This document shows, piece after piece, positions 11,595 to 22,457 of a stretch of DNA of 64,000 nt; position 1 is the first letter of the stretch, and the number at the start of each line of letters is the position of its first letter. The notes beneath the pieces are model-generated. The model had not been told where the DNA came from, made no database searches, and saw only the letters and a program-made list of their open reading frames with translations. Position numbers and translations under genes: made by a program. Source of the DNA: Artemia franciscana. Lineage: Eukaryota > Arthropoda > Branchiopoda > Anostraca > Artemiidae. Location: assembly GCF_032884065.1 (NCBI RefSeq), contig NC_088867.1, positions 52,723,929 to 52,787,928 on the forward strand, read 5' to 3'.

Positions 11595-11988
11595 TGATCA
11601 GTCATAACTAATATGATTATATCATTCAAAGATAATAACAGATTAAAAATAACAAAGTGTAAATCGTTAGAGTTGAGGTGTCATTCCAGCTAGACTTATA
11701 AATACTAGTACTATTTTACAGGAAAATAACACAAATATAAATAGTTTCGCTTAATTTCTTTTTTTCAAATCTTCGACAAAAAAGAAAAGGCTTGATACAA
11801 AAAGTTTAGACTCTAAAAATGTCTGTTGGTGTTGGTAATGTTTTGTTATTTGACAATACAACACATGAATCGCAATCTTTGCGAAAACAAAAAAGAAGGA
11901 CCACAGATTACCTATAAATGACTCGCTAGGCCTCTGAGCACAAATTGTTCGCCCAGGTAGAGCGGTTCCCTGAATATACGTTAGAAGA

Positions 11989-12482
11989 TAGTCTTTGATT
12001 AAAGTCAGTTGTTTTCGCGGCGCTCTTGAAGGAGCAAGTACATTGGTGTTATTGATGCTAGTGAAAGACAAAAGTAATTGAACTGTACAACGAAGTTGAG
12101 GCCGAAAACATTTGAAGGGACTTTGAACATCAAACCAATTTGACCAATCAAAGACTAACTTTAAAGTTAGTCTTTGATCTTAGACAATTGCTTAGGCGGC
12201 GCTATTGAAGGAACAAGTAGACTTTTGCTATAGATGCGATTGAAAGACCAAGGCAATTTGAACTGTACAATGGAGTTGGGCCTGACAACATACGAAGTGG
12301 ATTTGGACATGGACAAATCAAAGACTAATTTTAAAGTAAGTCTTTGATTTAAGTCAGCTATTTATGCGGCGCTATTGAAGGAACAAGCAGATTTGTGGTG
12401 TAGATGCTATTGAAAGACAAAAGTATTTGAACTGTCCAATGGAGTTGAGCCCAAAAATATATGAAGACGATTTGGACGTAAA
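11989..12482. repeat. Three imperfect tandem repeats of about 150 bp in the spacer, unit 1
   Basis: Copies start near 11989, 12168 and 12337. Each carries agtctttgat, then gcggcgct, a ttgaaggaacaag-like block, gattgaaagac and a tttgaactgt block. The inverted matches aatcaaagacta / tagtctttgatt sit between copies. The breakpoint of the 5S deletion in units 3 and 4 falls in the gcggcgct block of the first copy. Confidence 0.75.
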
Positions 12483-12600
12483 TACACTGTTCAATCAGCT
12501 TTTATCATAAAAAGCTGGTAAAGTGGCCCCAATGGAATATATTGCATGACACGCCATCTTTTTGGAAATCAGAAATGAGTGTGAGTCCACTGTTGTTTTG

Positions 12601-12850
12601 GCTTAGCTGATGAGCCAACAAATAAAGACAAAAATTGTGACTTGTATATAGCCCCCAGTATATTTGACCAATCAAGGCGATGCCCCATGGACTGAAGAAT
12701 CAATTCCGGCATAGGAGAATTAATCATTTAAAACTGTATGTTTCTTGGTGGCTTTCAACTTGATTTAATTGCCGGAATGGTCAACTAAAATATCTTGGGG
12801 GCTTATAATGTCACTTTGGTTACAATTTTTGACTTTATTTATTGGCTTAG
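12601..12850. repeat. Imperfect inverted repeat in the spacer, unit 1
   Basis: The left arm (about 12601-12670) and right arm (about 12777-12850) are inverted: ggcttagctga, aataaagacaaaaattgt and agcccccagtatatttgacca face the complementary blocks, with small gaps. It resembles an old MITE that became part of the unit. Confidence 0.55.
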
Positions 12851-13076
12851 ATAAATGTGAGTTGAGTGTTGGCATTTATTTATTACCGATAGATGGAAAT
12901 CAAGGAGATGTCCAACTTAGTCTCTTCTGTTTTTCTTTTTTCTTATAAAAGATGTAATCAGCTTGGCGCTATTAGAATAAGGAAACGAGTTTGTTAAAGA
13001 ATATTATTTTACTTTGAAAATAATTCATTATAATATATAAATATATATATAAGAAAAAAAAACAAAAACAAAAAAA

Positions 13077-13196
13077 ATGCCAACAGCACCCGGTGTTCCC
13101 AGGCGGTCACCCATCCAAGTACTGACCGGGCCCGACGTTGTGTGACTTCCAGGATCTGACGAGACTGGGTACTTTCAACGTGGTATGGCCGTTGGC
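13077..13196 (-). rRNA. 5S ribosomal RNA, unit 1
   Basis: A 120-nt sequence that reads on the minus strand as a standard animal 5S rRNA, from gccaacggccataccacg to the gtgctgttggcat end. The internal promoter region is intact, with box A-like agtacttggatgggtgacc and the cgtctgat-type central block. A run of seven T residues follows directly on the minus strand, the normal RNA polymerase III terminator. The gene is transcribed by pol III with TFIIIA and supplies the large ribosomal subunit. Here it sits between histone spacers, opposite in strand to H4 and H1 and the same strand as H2A, about 1.2 kb upstream of the H2A stop codon. A 5S gene inside the histone unit is the feature that points to Artemia-like crustaceans. 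Confidence 0.97.
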
Positions 13197-13331
13197 TGAG
13201 AAATTTTGTAACAAAATAGTTGTTGGTCCACAAACTGAAAAGAAATAAAATGCCTAGTTTTAGAGTCGTGAACCAAGGTTTTTAGTAGACAAATATTTAA
13301 AAAGAATCAAAATATGTTTATTAATTGTTTT

Positions 13332-13964
13332 GGTAAAATTCTAGTGAATTGACTTCTTGATATCTCAGAAAGGGTTTAGGTTAGAAAATGAAACTTTCAG
13401 GGATGGGTCTACAGGCTAAAGTATGTCCCGGGAAGGTATTTTAAAGTACCCACCTCCTCACCTTCTCCCTCTAGAGAGCCCTGAAATTCGCCTCCATGAC
13501 AGGTCTATACCTATCGAAATTTTGACAAAACAACATTTTACCTTAATTTTCAGTTACTAGCTGCTTTTTCTCTGCCTTTAGTTGTGAAAATGCAATTCCT
13601 GTTATTTGAGTAGAATTCTGAGCCATGTCAATGTTTGTTTGTTTTTTCAAAATTTAGGAAATGTATTTGCATATCTTTAAGACCTTATAAAATGTAATTG
13701 AGTTAAGTTATGAAGGTGAAAACAATTTTGTTGTACTTCAATTAAGTAGAAGATCTGTTTTGCAAGGTTTTACTTTTATAACACACATATTTTTAAAGGT
13801 CATCAAAGGTCAGGGCCCTCTAGAGGGAGAAGGAGTGGAGGTAGTTGCTTCAAAATACCTTCCCAAGACATACTTTAGTCTGTAGATTCATCCCTGAAAG
13901 TTTCATTTTTCCTAACCTAAGCCCTTTCTGAGATAGCAAGAAGTCAATTAACAAGAATTTTACC
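13332..13964. mobile_element. MITE-like element with 160-bp terminal inverted repeats, unit 1
   Basis: The left arm (13332-13492) begins ggtaaaattctagtgaattg and the right arm (13803-13964) ends with the near complement. The arms share cagggatg, the aaggtattttaaag block and ccctctagag, with about 10% mismatch. The interior of about 310 bp has no coding potential. It lies between 5S and H2A. A T-rich tract (13970-14000) follows. The copy in unit 2 is complete (21380-22013); units 3 and 4 keep only the right part. Confidence 0.7.
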
Positions 13965-14351
13965 TTCGGTTTTTTTTTTGTTTTTTTTTTTTTTTTTTTT
14001 AACAAACCTTTATTCCTTCTAAAAAAAAATGACAAGCCCCCCAAAATGTTTCTACCTTTGAGATGACTACCCTATGGCTTCCTAGGCTAGTTTAGATCAG
14101 CTGAATTAGAGGGTCTTTGAAACTTTATTAATTGTAACAAAATGGTTTAGCCTCAAATATATGTTTAGATTTTGTTGGGGGTAAAACTTAACGATTTTTA
14201 AGGAAAATATCTCCTCAGCCTCCGGTAAATTCTTGCCCTTTGTTACTAGATAAATGTGAAAGTTTTCCTTTTCACATTCAGCATCCTTAATTTCATAGCT
14301 TTTATCTCTCCGGGAGTGGTTACATGCTATAGAGTGATTCAATTAATTTGT

Positions 14352-14367
14352 AGCCCTTAAAAGGGCT
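14352..14367 (-). terminator. Histone 3' stem-loop, H2A unit 1
   Basis: On the minus strand this reads agcccttttaagggct: a 6-bp stem with a four-base loop, 45 nt after the H2A stop codon. It is the binding site for SLBP that directs 3' cleavage without polyadenylation in replication-dependent histone mRNAs. Confidence 0.93.
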
Positions 14368-14411
14368 GTTGGTTAATTTAGGGTAGGTCTTGGAGCTAAA
14401 ATTCGATTCAT

Positions 14412-14792
14412 TTAGGCCTTTGCCGGTTTTTCAGTCTTCTTTGGTAGAAGGACTGCTTGAATATTGGGCAAAACGCCTCCTTGGGCAATGGTAACCCCCG
14501 ACAGTAGCTTGTTGAGTTCTTCATCGTTTCTAATGGCTAGCTGAAGGTGACGAGGAATGATACGAGTTTTTTTGTTATCTCGTGCAGCATTACCAGCAAG
14601 CTCAAGGACCTCAGCAGCCAAATACTCCATCACCGCTGCAAGGTAAACGGGTGCCCCTGCACCAACTCGCTCTGCATAGTTGCCCTTTCTCAGAAGACGG
14701 TGGATCCTTCCCACTGGGAATTGGAGACCTGCCCTGTTTGAACGGGACTTTGCCTTTCCCTTCACTTTTCCACCTTTTCCTCTTCCTGACAT
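14412..14792 (-). CDS. Histone H2A, unit 1
   Basis: A 126-residue canonical H2A, the partner of H2B in the nucleosome. The start was set at [19 protein letters not shown]; an in-frame ATG 84 bases upstream would add 28 non-histone residues and is rejected. Family marks are the [19 protein letters not shown] helix region (residues 21-39), the acidic patch (ELAGNAARD region and NDEELNKLL, around residues 60-97) and the docking domain [16 protein letters not shown]. The tail is short (KPAKA) with no SQ-E/D-Y end, so it is neither H2A.X nor H2A.Z. No introns. It is divergent from H2B with 218 bp between start codons, and a TATA-like element lies at 14877-14882. A stem-loop follows the stop, so expression should be tied to S phase. 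Confidence 0.98.
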   Translation of the reverse strand: MSGRGKGGKVKGKAKSRSNRAGLQFPVGRIHRLLRKGNYAERVGAGAPVYLAAVMEYLAAEVLELAGNAARDNKKTRIIPRHLQLAIRNDEELNKLLSGVTIAQGGVLPNIQAVLLPKKTEKPAKA

Positions 14793-15010
14793 GGTTTCTA
14801 GGTTACAAAATTCACTTGGACTCTTCTTGATCACGAACAAATTGAAAATGATGGCTATTCTTGAAAGCGCAAACAATTTATACTCCGGCCAGCGAACTGA
14901 GTTCCTCTGACGAAAGAATTCTGCGCGAACTGTAGTTGGTATATAAGCGGGTCAAATTTTGTAAACGCTATTCATTTGACAATTGGATTTCGTTAAGGCA
15001 TCTGTTAACC
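14793..15010. promoter_or_regulatory. Divergent H2A/H2B promoter, unit 1
   Basis: A 218-bp interval between the two start codons. TATAAA on the minus strand at 14877-14882 serves H2A and tatataag at 14940-14947 serves H2B. The two TATA boxes face away from each other about 60 bp apart, so upstream elements must be shared. Confidence 0.85.
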
Positions 15011-15382
15011 ATGGCTCCAAAAACTTCAGGAAAAGCAGCAAAGAAAGCTGGTAAGGCGCAGAAAAATATCAGTAAAACTGATAAGAAAAGGAAACGAAAG
15101 AGGAAGGAAAGCTACGCCATTTACATTTACAAAGTTCTCAAGCAAGTGCATCCCGACACTGGTGTTTCTAGCAAGGCAATGAGCATCATGAATAGCTTTG
15201 TCAATGACATCTTTGAAAGGATTGCTGCAGAAGCCTCTCGTCTAGCTCACTACAACAAGAGGTCCACCATCACTAGCAGAGAGGTTCAAACTGCTGTGAG
15301 GCTGCTCCTACCCGGAGAACTTGCCAAGCACGCTGTTAGTGAAGGCACTAAAGCTGTAACAAAATACACAAGCTCCAAATAA
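15011..15382 (+). CDS. Histone H2B, unit 1
   Basis: A 123-residue H2B. It begins [19 protein letters not shown]; 25 codons of open frame upstream belong to the promoter and leader. The basic tail [20 protein letters not shown] leads into the histone fold: [21 protein letters not shown] (alpha-1/loop/alpha-2), [19 protein letters not shown] and [20 protein letters not shown] (alpha-C). The C-terminal AVTKYTSSK carries the conserved lysine that is ubiquitinated in animals. It pairs with H2A, with which it shares a promoter. No introns; a stem-loop lies 50 nt beyond the stop. The same protein is encoded in units 2 and 3. Confidence 0.98.
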   Translation: MAPKTSGKAAKKAGKAQKNISKTDKKRKRKRKESYAIYIYKVLKQVHPDTGVSSKAMSIMNSFVNDIFERIAAEASRLAHYNKRSTITSREVQTAVRLLLPGELAKHAVSEGTKAVTKYTSSK

Positions 15383-15431
15383 GGGGGTTTCCCCCGTCTA
15401 TTAGCGCTCAATCAGCCGGACCCTCCCAAAC

Positions 15432-15447
15432 AGCCCTTTTAAGGGCT
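15432..15447 (+). terminator. Histone 3' stem-loop, H2B unit 1
   Basis: agcccttttaagggct, 50 nt after the H2B stop codon, identical to the H2A stem-loop. Confidence 0.93.
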
Positions 15448-16288
15448 AACACCTTATTTCAAATGCTCTACTCTCAAATTGCTTTCATTACTCCTGGCTT
15501 TGATTTGCGAAATCTTGGGTAAACAAGAACCCATACTAAACAAACCACAATTCAAAATAATAAAAAGGCTCCCTGTTTTGAAGGCAGGTCTCAATTTGCT
15601 TGTTGTATAGAAAGTAATATCTATCGGCGAATAGTTAAAGAGAATAGAAAAGGGGGCCTCGACTTTTTCATGAAATTCCATTGAAAGCATTTTTAAAGGT
15701 CAATGGGCCCCATTGGGAGCTGCTCATTTTTTTGGGTTTATTAGGCTGGCCTAAATAGGCATTTTGCGTGTTTCCTTTTCATTAGATGTTTTGGATCTTG
15801 TTGAATGCCAAGCTGAATTCATGATTCATTTTTACAATAATTTGACGTATATCTGAAATAATTTCGACCTTTTTTTTTTTGGTTATTTTGCCCATGGTGT
15901 TTTTTTTGGTTTTGTTTTCTATGTCCGTTGATTTTGAATTAAAATCGGATAGTTGTGGGCATCAAGCCATGGCCAATTGTAGAAAAAGCCAAGAGAGATG
16001 GTCCGATTGAGTGAGAGGCAAATCTGACATTAGCCCTCTTATTAGGATTGTATAAAAATGAGTCTGTTCATTTTTTGGGGGGTATTTTTGGATTTATTAG
16101 ACTGGCCTAAATTGGCTTTTTGTCTCTTTCACTTTTCATTAGATAATTCGGATCTTGTTTAATGCCACGCCGAATCTTATAAATGATTTTTGAAATAATT
16201 ATGCCTCCTTGAGTCATACCTTTCCTTTTTTTTCACCGAACACTACGCTGTTTAACGTAATTTCGCCTGTTTGTTTAATCCATCTAGT
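15448..16288. other. H2B-H3 spacer with a diverged tandem duplication, unit 1
   Basis: Non-coding. Two related blocks, about 15715-15850 and 16060-16205, share ggtttattaggctggcctaaat, the cttttcattagat block, ggatcttgttgaatgcca and a ttttgaaataat-like end. The period is about 350 bp. No promoter or RNA gene is apparent. Confidence 0.7.
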
Positions 16289-16304
16289 GGCCCTTAAAAG
16301 GGCC
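16289..16304 (-). terminator. Histone 3' stem-loop, H3 unit 1
   Basis: ggcccttttaagggcc on the minus strand, 36 nt after the H3 stop. Its outer pair is G-C where H2A, H2B and H1 have A-T. Confidence 0.93.
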
Positions 16305-16339
16305 GTTGGTTAAGATGCAGTTGCGGTGAACTAGGGTAC

Positions 16340-17260
<921 letters not shown>

Positions 17261-17290
17261 TGGTCCCCCTGAACTGTCCCCCTACCCAAC

Positions 17291-17306
17291 GGCCTTTTTA
17301 AAGGCC
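17291..17306 (+). terminator. Histone 3' stem-loop, H4 unit 1
   Basis: ggcctttttaaaggcc. The stem differs from the other four genes: GGCCTT/AAGGCC with a T-rich loop, keeping pairing and the conserved T-rich loop start. Confidence 0.9.
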
Positions 17307-18583
17307 ACCAAACCTTTTAAACACTTTTTAGCTCAGGTTTTTGAGCCTTTTCTTTATTGTGCCTTTAAAATGTCGGTAAATACTTTCCTTTTCTTTTTTC
17401 GTCTCAGGTATAATATGTGATTAGAAATATGCAAACAAATTTTCCATTACTATTTTACTTTATTTAGCTTTTCCTTGCATATTTTTGAATAAAGTTGCGT
17501 ATTCAAACCATGGAATTATTCAAAGAAATAATTGCTGCTATTTAACTGCACAAGCCCATTCTTTCATGTTTGAATGAAGATAGTAGGAACGGAGGAAAAT
17601 GTGTTCCTACTCTTGCTAAATTGCCGCTAGACCATACAATTTGGACAAAAGTATTGCATTAGTTATTTGCAGTTAATAAACAAGTATGAAAAGCTGGCAA
17701 AATTTTAGCTAGCAAATGAATTTCCTTGTAAACTGACTCTGAGAATGAAGCCCAAAATCATGAGTTTCAAACTACAACAAAAGGCATTCGACTGTCTTTA
17801 ATTTTAGATGTCGGAAAATAACAGCAAATTGACTTTTAGCTGGTATTCATTTCAATGCTTTTCTTTTAATGCATTTCAATGCTAAGCATTTAACAAACTA
17901 GTTTGTTGCAACGCTGCTTTTGGTTTTTTAAAATACAAGACGCCATAAACCTATAAAAGTGAGTTTATTTGTGATTATATAGTAACAATTTGTTGCGGTT
18001 TTTTTTTTTTTTTTTTCATTTATTTATTTATGATTTATAATGTTGTTTTTTTTTAAGCAAAACTTGAAAATATACTGTAGAAAGGGACATTTTCCCCGTT
18101 TAAAACAATTCCTTTATCAGTGGAACGTAAATTAAAACTTTCAGATAGCCTGAGATCGAAACAAATAAAAGTGGGTTTATTTGTGATTATATGGCAACAA
18201 TTCGTTATCTTTTATGTTTTGTTTTTTTTGTTTTTTTTTTATTTATGATTTCTAATGTTTGTTTTTAAGCAAAACTTGAAATTTATACGGTAGAGAGGAA
18301 CATTTTTCTCGTTTAAAACAATTCCTTTTTTGTGTAGAACAAATATTAAACTTTCAGATATCCTGGGATCGAAACAAATAAATGCAGTTTGCTTCAACTT
18401 TGCCCCCCCCCCCCCCCTGCATCTCAAAAATATTGTAACACTATTTTTATCTTTTCAAATATAATGCTGAAATAAAGTAAAATTTATTTTTATTACAATG
18501 GAAATTTGAAAATACAAGCCTCAAAGTTGAAATTGAAATTTGAAATTTGAGAATTGAAATTTGAAAATACAAGCCTCAAAGTT
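17307..18583. other. H4-H1 spacer with tandem diverged repeats, unit 1
   Basis: AT-rich, non-coding. Two related segments (about 17955-18180 and 18181-18380) each hold gtgattatat, an aacaattcgtt-like block, a poly-T tract, tttatgatttctaatgtt, a gcaaaacttgaaa block, gtttaaaacaattcc and gatcgaaacaaataaa. A C-run of 14 follows at about 18404-18418. Compared with unit 3 this copy lacks about 50 bp (near 18205) and the last 1.1 kb before H1, including the H1 promoter. Confidence 0.75.
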
Positions 18584-19251
18584 GAAATTGAAGCTGAAGT
18601 GGCACCAGCATCTGTAGAATCCCAGAGCATGGCTTCACCAGCCAAGAAGGAAAAGAAAGCAAAGGCTCCAAAACCAGCTAAGGCTGCAAAACCTAAAGGG
18701 GATAAAAAGGTCAAGGCACCAGCAAACCACCCAAAATACACGGAAATGATCACCAAATCCATTGCTGACCTGAAAGAACGTGGGGGATCTAGCCGTCAGG
18801 CCATTCTCAAATACATAATGGCCAATTTCCAGGTGGCAATGATGCCAAAGTTGTGAATATGCATCTTAAGCAAGCTTTGAAGCGTTGCCTTGCAAATGGA
18901 ATTGTTATAAATCCCAAAGGTACTGGCGTAACTGGTTCTTTCAAGCTTGCAAAGCCTGTCAAGGCCGAAAATTCCAAGGCTGTAAAGCCTGCCAAGCCCA
19001 CAGCTAAGAAAACCTTAGTCAAGAAAACAGTCAAACCTACTGCAGTTAAAAAGTCAACTTCAGGCAAAAAGGCTACCAAGCCAATGGGTGGTAGCAAGAA
19101 ACCTGTAAAGATTTCCAAGAAAACCACTGTTGCCAAAAAAGCAGTGGCAGCAAAGAAATCGACACCCAAGAAGGGGCCGTCAGTCAAGAAAGCTCCCGCC
19201 AAGAAAGTGGCATCTAAAAAGTCAGTAGCTAAGAAACCAGCTAAAAAGTAA
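18584..19251 (+). pseudogene. Histone H1, unit 1, lacking promoter and start and frameshifted
   Basis: Compared with the intact H1 at 33154-33828, homology begins at the third codon (gaaattgaagctgaag). The normal promoter, the ATG and about 1.1 kb of spacer are replaced by a short duplicated AT-rich stretch (18500-18583). The open frame could start at 18554 within that stretch, but nothing shows it would be expressed. A single T is missing at about 18834 (caggtggcaat for caggttggcaat). This shifts the frame inside the globular domain after residue 86 and removes the lysine-rich tail from that frame. The 3' part and stem-loop (19284-19299) are intact. It is either a true H1 pseudogene at a recombination joint or an assembly error. 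The single-base loss resembles the H3 and H2A errors nearby. Confidence 0.8.
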
Positions 19252-19283
19252 TGTGCGCAATAAGTTATCCTGCAGTATCAAAC

Positions 19284-19299
19284 AGCCCTTTTCAGGGCT
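19284..19299 (+). terminator. Histone 3' stem-loop, H1 unit 1
   Basis: agcccttttcagggct, 32 nt after the H1 stop. The loop ends with C, as in the textbook metazoan consensus (TTTC), while the other genes have TTTA or TTTT. Confidence 0.9.
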
Positions 19300-19584
19300 A
19301 TCAAAGCAAATGCTCGAAATTTTCTGTTCCGAAAGTTATAATGCTGTAAATTTCCAATTTTGACTCTCTACTTTTCCCTTTCAAGTATAATCCAGCTGTT
19401 GTTTGAGCCCAAAAATGCATTGCATAATATTTACTTTTGCATTCTAGTGCTATTGCTGTCTAAAAAAAAAACAAAAAAAAAAAAACGAAAAACAACCCTA
19501 TATTAAAGACTAGATTTGACGGCTGGCTCGTAAGGTTCAAGCTTGATATTAAAGTGCTCACATTGATAAATATACAAATATATC

Positions 19585-19651
19585 GCCATAGCCGAATGGG
19601 CAGAGCGGCGCCTTCAAATTGCGGGAGCGGAGGTTCCATTCCCGACTAGGC
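19585..19651 (+). other. tRNA-like segment with pol III boxes, unit 2
   Basis: Identical to 11528-11594 except ggcgcc in place of ggcacc before the anticodon-like loop; the A and B boxes are intact. It lies about 290 bp after the H1 stem-loop. Confidence 0.55.
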
Positions 19652-20034
19652 TGATCAGTCATAACTAATATGATTATATCATTCAAAGATAATAACAGAT
19701 TAAAAATAACAAAGTGTAAATCGTTAGAGTTGAGGTGTCATTCCAGCTAGACTTATAAATACTAGTACTATTTTACAGGAAAATAACACAAATATAAATA
19801 GTTTCGCTTAATTTCTTTTTTTCAAATCTTCGACAAAAAAGAAAAGGCTTGATACAAAAAGTTTAGACTCTAAAAATGTCTGTTGGTGTTGGTAATGTTT
19901 TGTTATTTGACAATACAACACATGAATCGCAATCTTTGCGAAAACAAAAAAGAAGGACCACAGATTACCTATAAATGACTCGCTAGGCCTCTGAGCACAA
20001 ATTGTTCGCCCAGGTAGAGCGGTTCCCTGAATAT

Positions 20035-20528
20035 ACGTTAGAAGATAGTCTTTGATTAAAGTCAGTTGTTTTCGCGGCGCTCTTGAAGGAGCAAGTACAT
20101 TGGTGTTATTGATGCTAGTGAAAGACAAAAGTAATTGAACTGTACAACGAAGTTGAGGCCGAAAACATTTGAAGGGACTTTGAACATCAAACCAATCAAA
20201 GACTAACTTTAAAGTTAGTCTTTGATCTTAGACAATTGCTTAGGCGGCGCTATTGAAGGAACAAGTAGACTTTTGCTATAGATGCGATTGAAAGACCAAG
20301 GCAATTTGAACTGTACAATGGAGTTGGGCCTGACAACATACGAAGTGGATTTGGACATGGACAAATCAAAGACTAATTTTAAAGTAAGTCTTTGATTTAA
20401 GTCAGCTATTTATGCGGCGCTATTGAAGGAACAAGCAGATTTGTGGTGTAGATGCTATTGAAAGACAAAAGTATTTGAACTGTCCAATGGAGTTGAGCCC
20501 AAAAATATATGAAGACGATTTGGACGTA
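20035..20528. repeat. Three imperfect tandem repeats of about 150 bp in the spacer, unit 2
   Basis: Same structure as 11989-12482, with an 8-9 bp deletion between the first and second copies (near 20197). The inverted repeat corresponding to 12601-12850 follows at about 20650-20900. Confidence 0.75.
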
Positions 20529-21124
20529 AATACACTGTTCAATCAGCTTTTATCATAAAAAGCTGGTAAAGTGGCCCCAATGGAATATATTGCATGACAC
20601 GCCATCTTTTTGGAAATCAGAAATGAGTGTGAGTCCACTGTTGTTTTGGCTTAGCTGATGAGCCAACAAATAAAGACAAAAATTGTGACTTGTATATAGC
20701 CCCCAGTATATTTGACCAATCAAGGCGATGCCCCATGGACTGAAGAATCAATTCCGGCATAGGAGAATTAATCATTTAAAACTGTATGTTTCTTGGTGGC
20801 TTTCAACTTGATTTAATTGCCGGAATGGTCAACTAAAATATCTTGGGGGCTTATAATGTCACTTTGGTTACAATTTTTGACTTTATTTATTGGCTTAGAT
20901 AAATGTGAGTTGAGTGTTGGCATTTATTTATTACCGATAGATGGAAATCAAGGAGATGTCCAACTTAGTCTCTTCTGTTTTTCTTTTTTCTTATAAAAGA
21001 TGTAATCAGCTTGGCGCTATTAGAATAAGGAAACGAGTTTGTTAAAGAATATTATTTTACTTTGAAAATAATTCATTATAATATATAAATATATATATAA
21101 GAAAAAAAAACAAAAACAAAAAAA

Positions 21125-21244
21125 ATGCCAACAGCACCCGGTGTTCCCAGGCGGTCACCCATCCAAGTACTGACCGGGCCCGACGTTGTGTGACTTCCAG
21201 GATCTGACGAGACTGGGTACTTTCAACGTGGTATGGCCGTTGGC
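21125..21244 (-). rRNA. 5S ribosomal RNA, unit 2
   Basis: 120 nt, identical in my reading to the unit 1 gene, followed on the minus strand by the same T-run terminator. The flanks are also the same as in unit 1 for hundreds of bases. Two intact 5S copies are therefore present; the corresponding position in units 3 and 4 is deleted. Confidence 0.97.
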
Positions 21245-21379
21245 TGAGAAATTTTGTAACAAAATAGTTGTTGGTCCACAAACTGAAAAGAAATAAAATG
21301 CCTAGTTTTAGAGTCGTGAACCAAGGTTTTTAGTAGACAAATATTTAAAAAGAATCAAAATATGTTTATTAATTGTTTT

Positions 21380-22013
21380 GGTAAAATTCTAGTGAATTGA
21401 CTTCTTGATATCTCAGAAAGGGTTTAGGTTAGAAAAATGAAACTTTCAGGGATGGGTCTACAGGCTAAAGTATGTCCCGGGAAGGTATTTTAAAGTACCC
21501 ACCTCCTCACCTTCTCCCTCTAGAGAGCCCTGAAATTCGCCTCCATGACAGGTCTATACCTATCGAAATTTTGACAAAACAACATTTTACCTTAATTTTC
21601 AGTTACTAGCTGCTTTTTCTCTGCCTTTAGTTGTGAAAATGCAATTCCTGTTATTTGAGTAGAATTCTGAGCCATGTCAATGTTTGTTTGTTTTTTCAAA
21701 ATTTAGGAAATGTATTTGCATATCTTTAAGACCTTATAAAATGTAATTGAGTTAAGTTATGAAGGTGAAAACAATTTTGTTGTACTTCAATTAAGTAGAA
21801 GATCTGTTTTGCAAGGTTTTACTTTTATAACACACATATTTTTAAAGGTCATCAAAGGTCAGGGCCCTCTAGAGGGAGAAGGAGTGGAGGTAGTTGCTTC
21901 AAAATACCTTCCCAAGACATACTTTAGTCTGTAGATTCATCCCTGAAAGTTTCATTTTTCCTAACCTAAGCCCTTTCTGAGATAGCAAGAAGTCAATTAA
22001 CAAGAATTTTACC
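21380..22013. mobile_element. MITE-like element with long terminal inverted repeats, unit 2
   Basis: The same element as 13332-13964, at the same position between 5S and H2A. It differs by single-base changes such as one extra A in the left arm near 21437. It is fixed in the unit and so older than the array's last homogenisation. Confidence 0.7.
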
Positions 22014-22397
22014 TTCGGTTTTTTTTTTGTTTTTTTTTTTTTTTTTAACAAACCTTTATTCCTTCTAAAAAAAAATGACAAGCCCCCCAAAATGTTTCTA
22101 CCTTTGAGATGACTACCCTATGGCTTCCTAGGCTAGTTTAGATCAGCTGAATTAGAGGGTCTTTGAAACTTTATTAATTGTAACAAAATGGTTTAGCCTC
22201 AAATATATGTTTAGATTTTGTTGGGGGTAAAACTTAACGATTTTTAAGGAAAATATCTCCTCAGCCTCCGGTAAATTCTTGCCCTTTGTTACTAGATAAA
22301 TGTGAAAGTTTTCCTTTTCACATTCAGCATCCTTAATTTCATAGCTTTTATCTCTCCGGGAGTGGTTACATGCTATAGAGTGATTCAATTAATTTGT

Positions 22398-22413
22398 AGC
22401 CCTTAAAAGGGCT
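22398..22413 (-). terminator. Histone 3' stem-loop, H2A unit 2
   Basis: agcccttttaagggct on the minus strand, unchanged from unit 1. Confidence 0.93.
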
Positions 22414-22457
22414 GTTGGTTAATTTAGGGTAGGTCTTGGAGCTAAAATTCGATTCAT

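Larger units (their letters stand above)
11264..13076. other. Post-H1 / pre-5S spacer of unit 1
   Basis: Non-coding spacer. It contains a tRNA-like segment (11528-11594), three imperfect tandem repeats of about 150 bp (11989-12482) and an inverted repeat (12601-12850). Open frames such as 11751-12071 on the minus strand are kept only because the units are homogenised; I see no protein signature. The segment 12025-13733 is the part missing from units 3 and 4. Confidence 0.8.

Noticed and set aside
11751-12071. 106-codon minus-strand frame in the spacer, identical in units 1 and 2
   Set aside because: It overlaps the first 150-bp tandem repeat, is cut by the 5S deletion in units 3 and 4, and shows no known domain.
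13009-13233. Open frame across the 5S gene
   Set aside because: Chance frame antisense or parallel to rRNA; the conserved element is the 5S gene.
14106-14342. Open frame of 78 codons downstream of H2A, present in units 1, 2 and 4
   Set aside because: Kept only because the units are homogenised; it has no protein signature, promoter or start context, and it spans the H2A 3' processing region.
14793-14876. N-terminal 28-residue extension of H2A through an upstream in-frame ATG (also in unit 2)
   Set aside because: The added residues are not histone, the frame runs into the promoter near the TATA element, and MSGRGKGG is the universal H2A start.
18807-19202. Long antisense frames over H1 (also 33372-33779)
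   Set aside because: Shadow of the lysine/alanine-rich H1 tail on the other strand.
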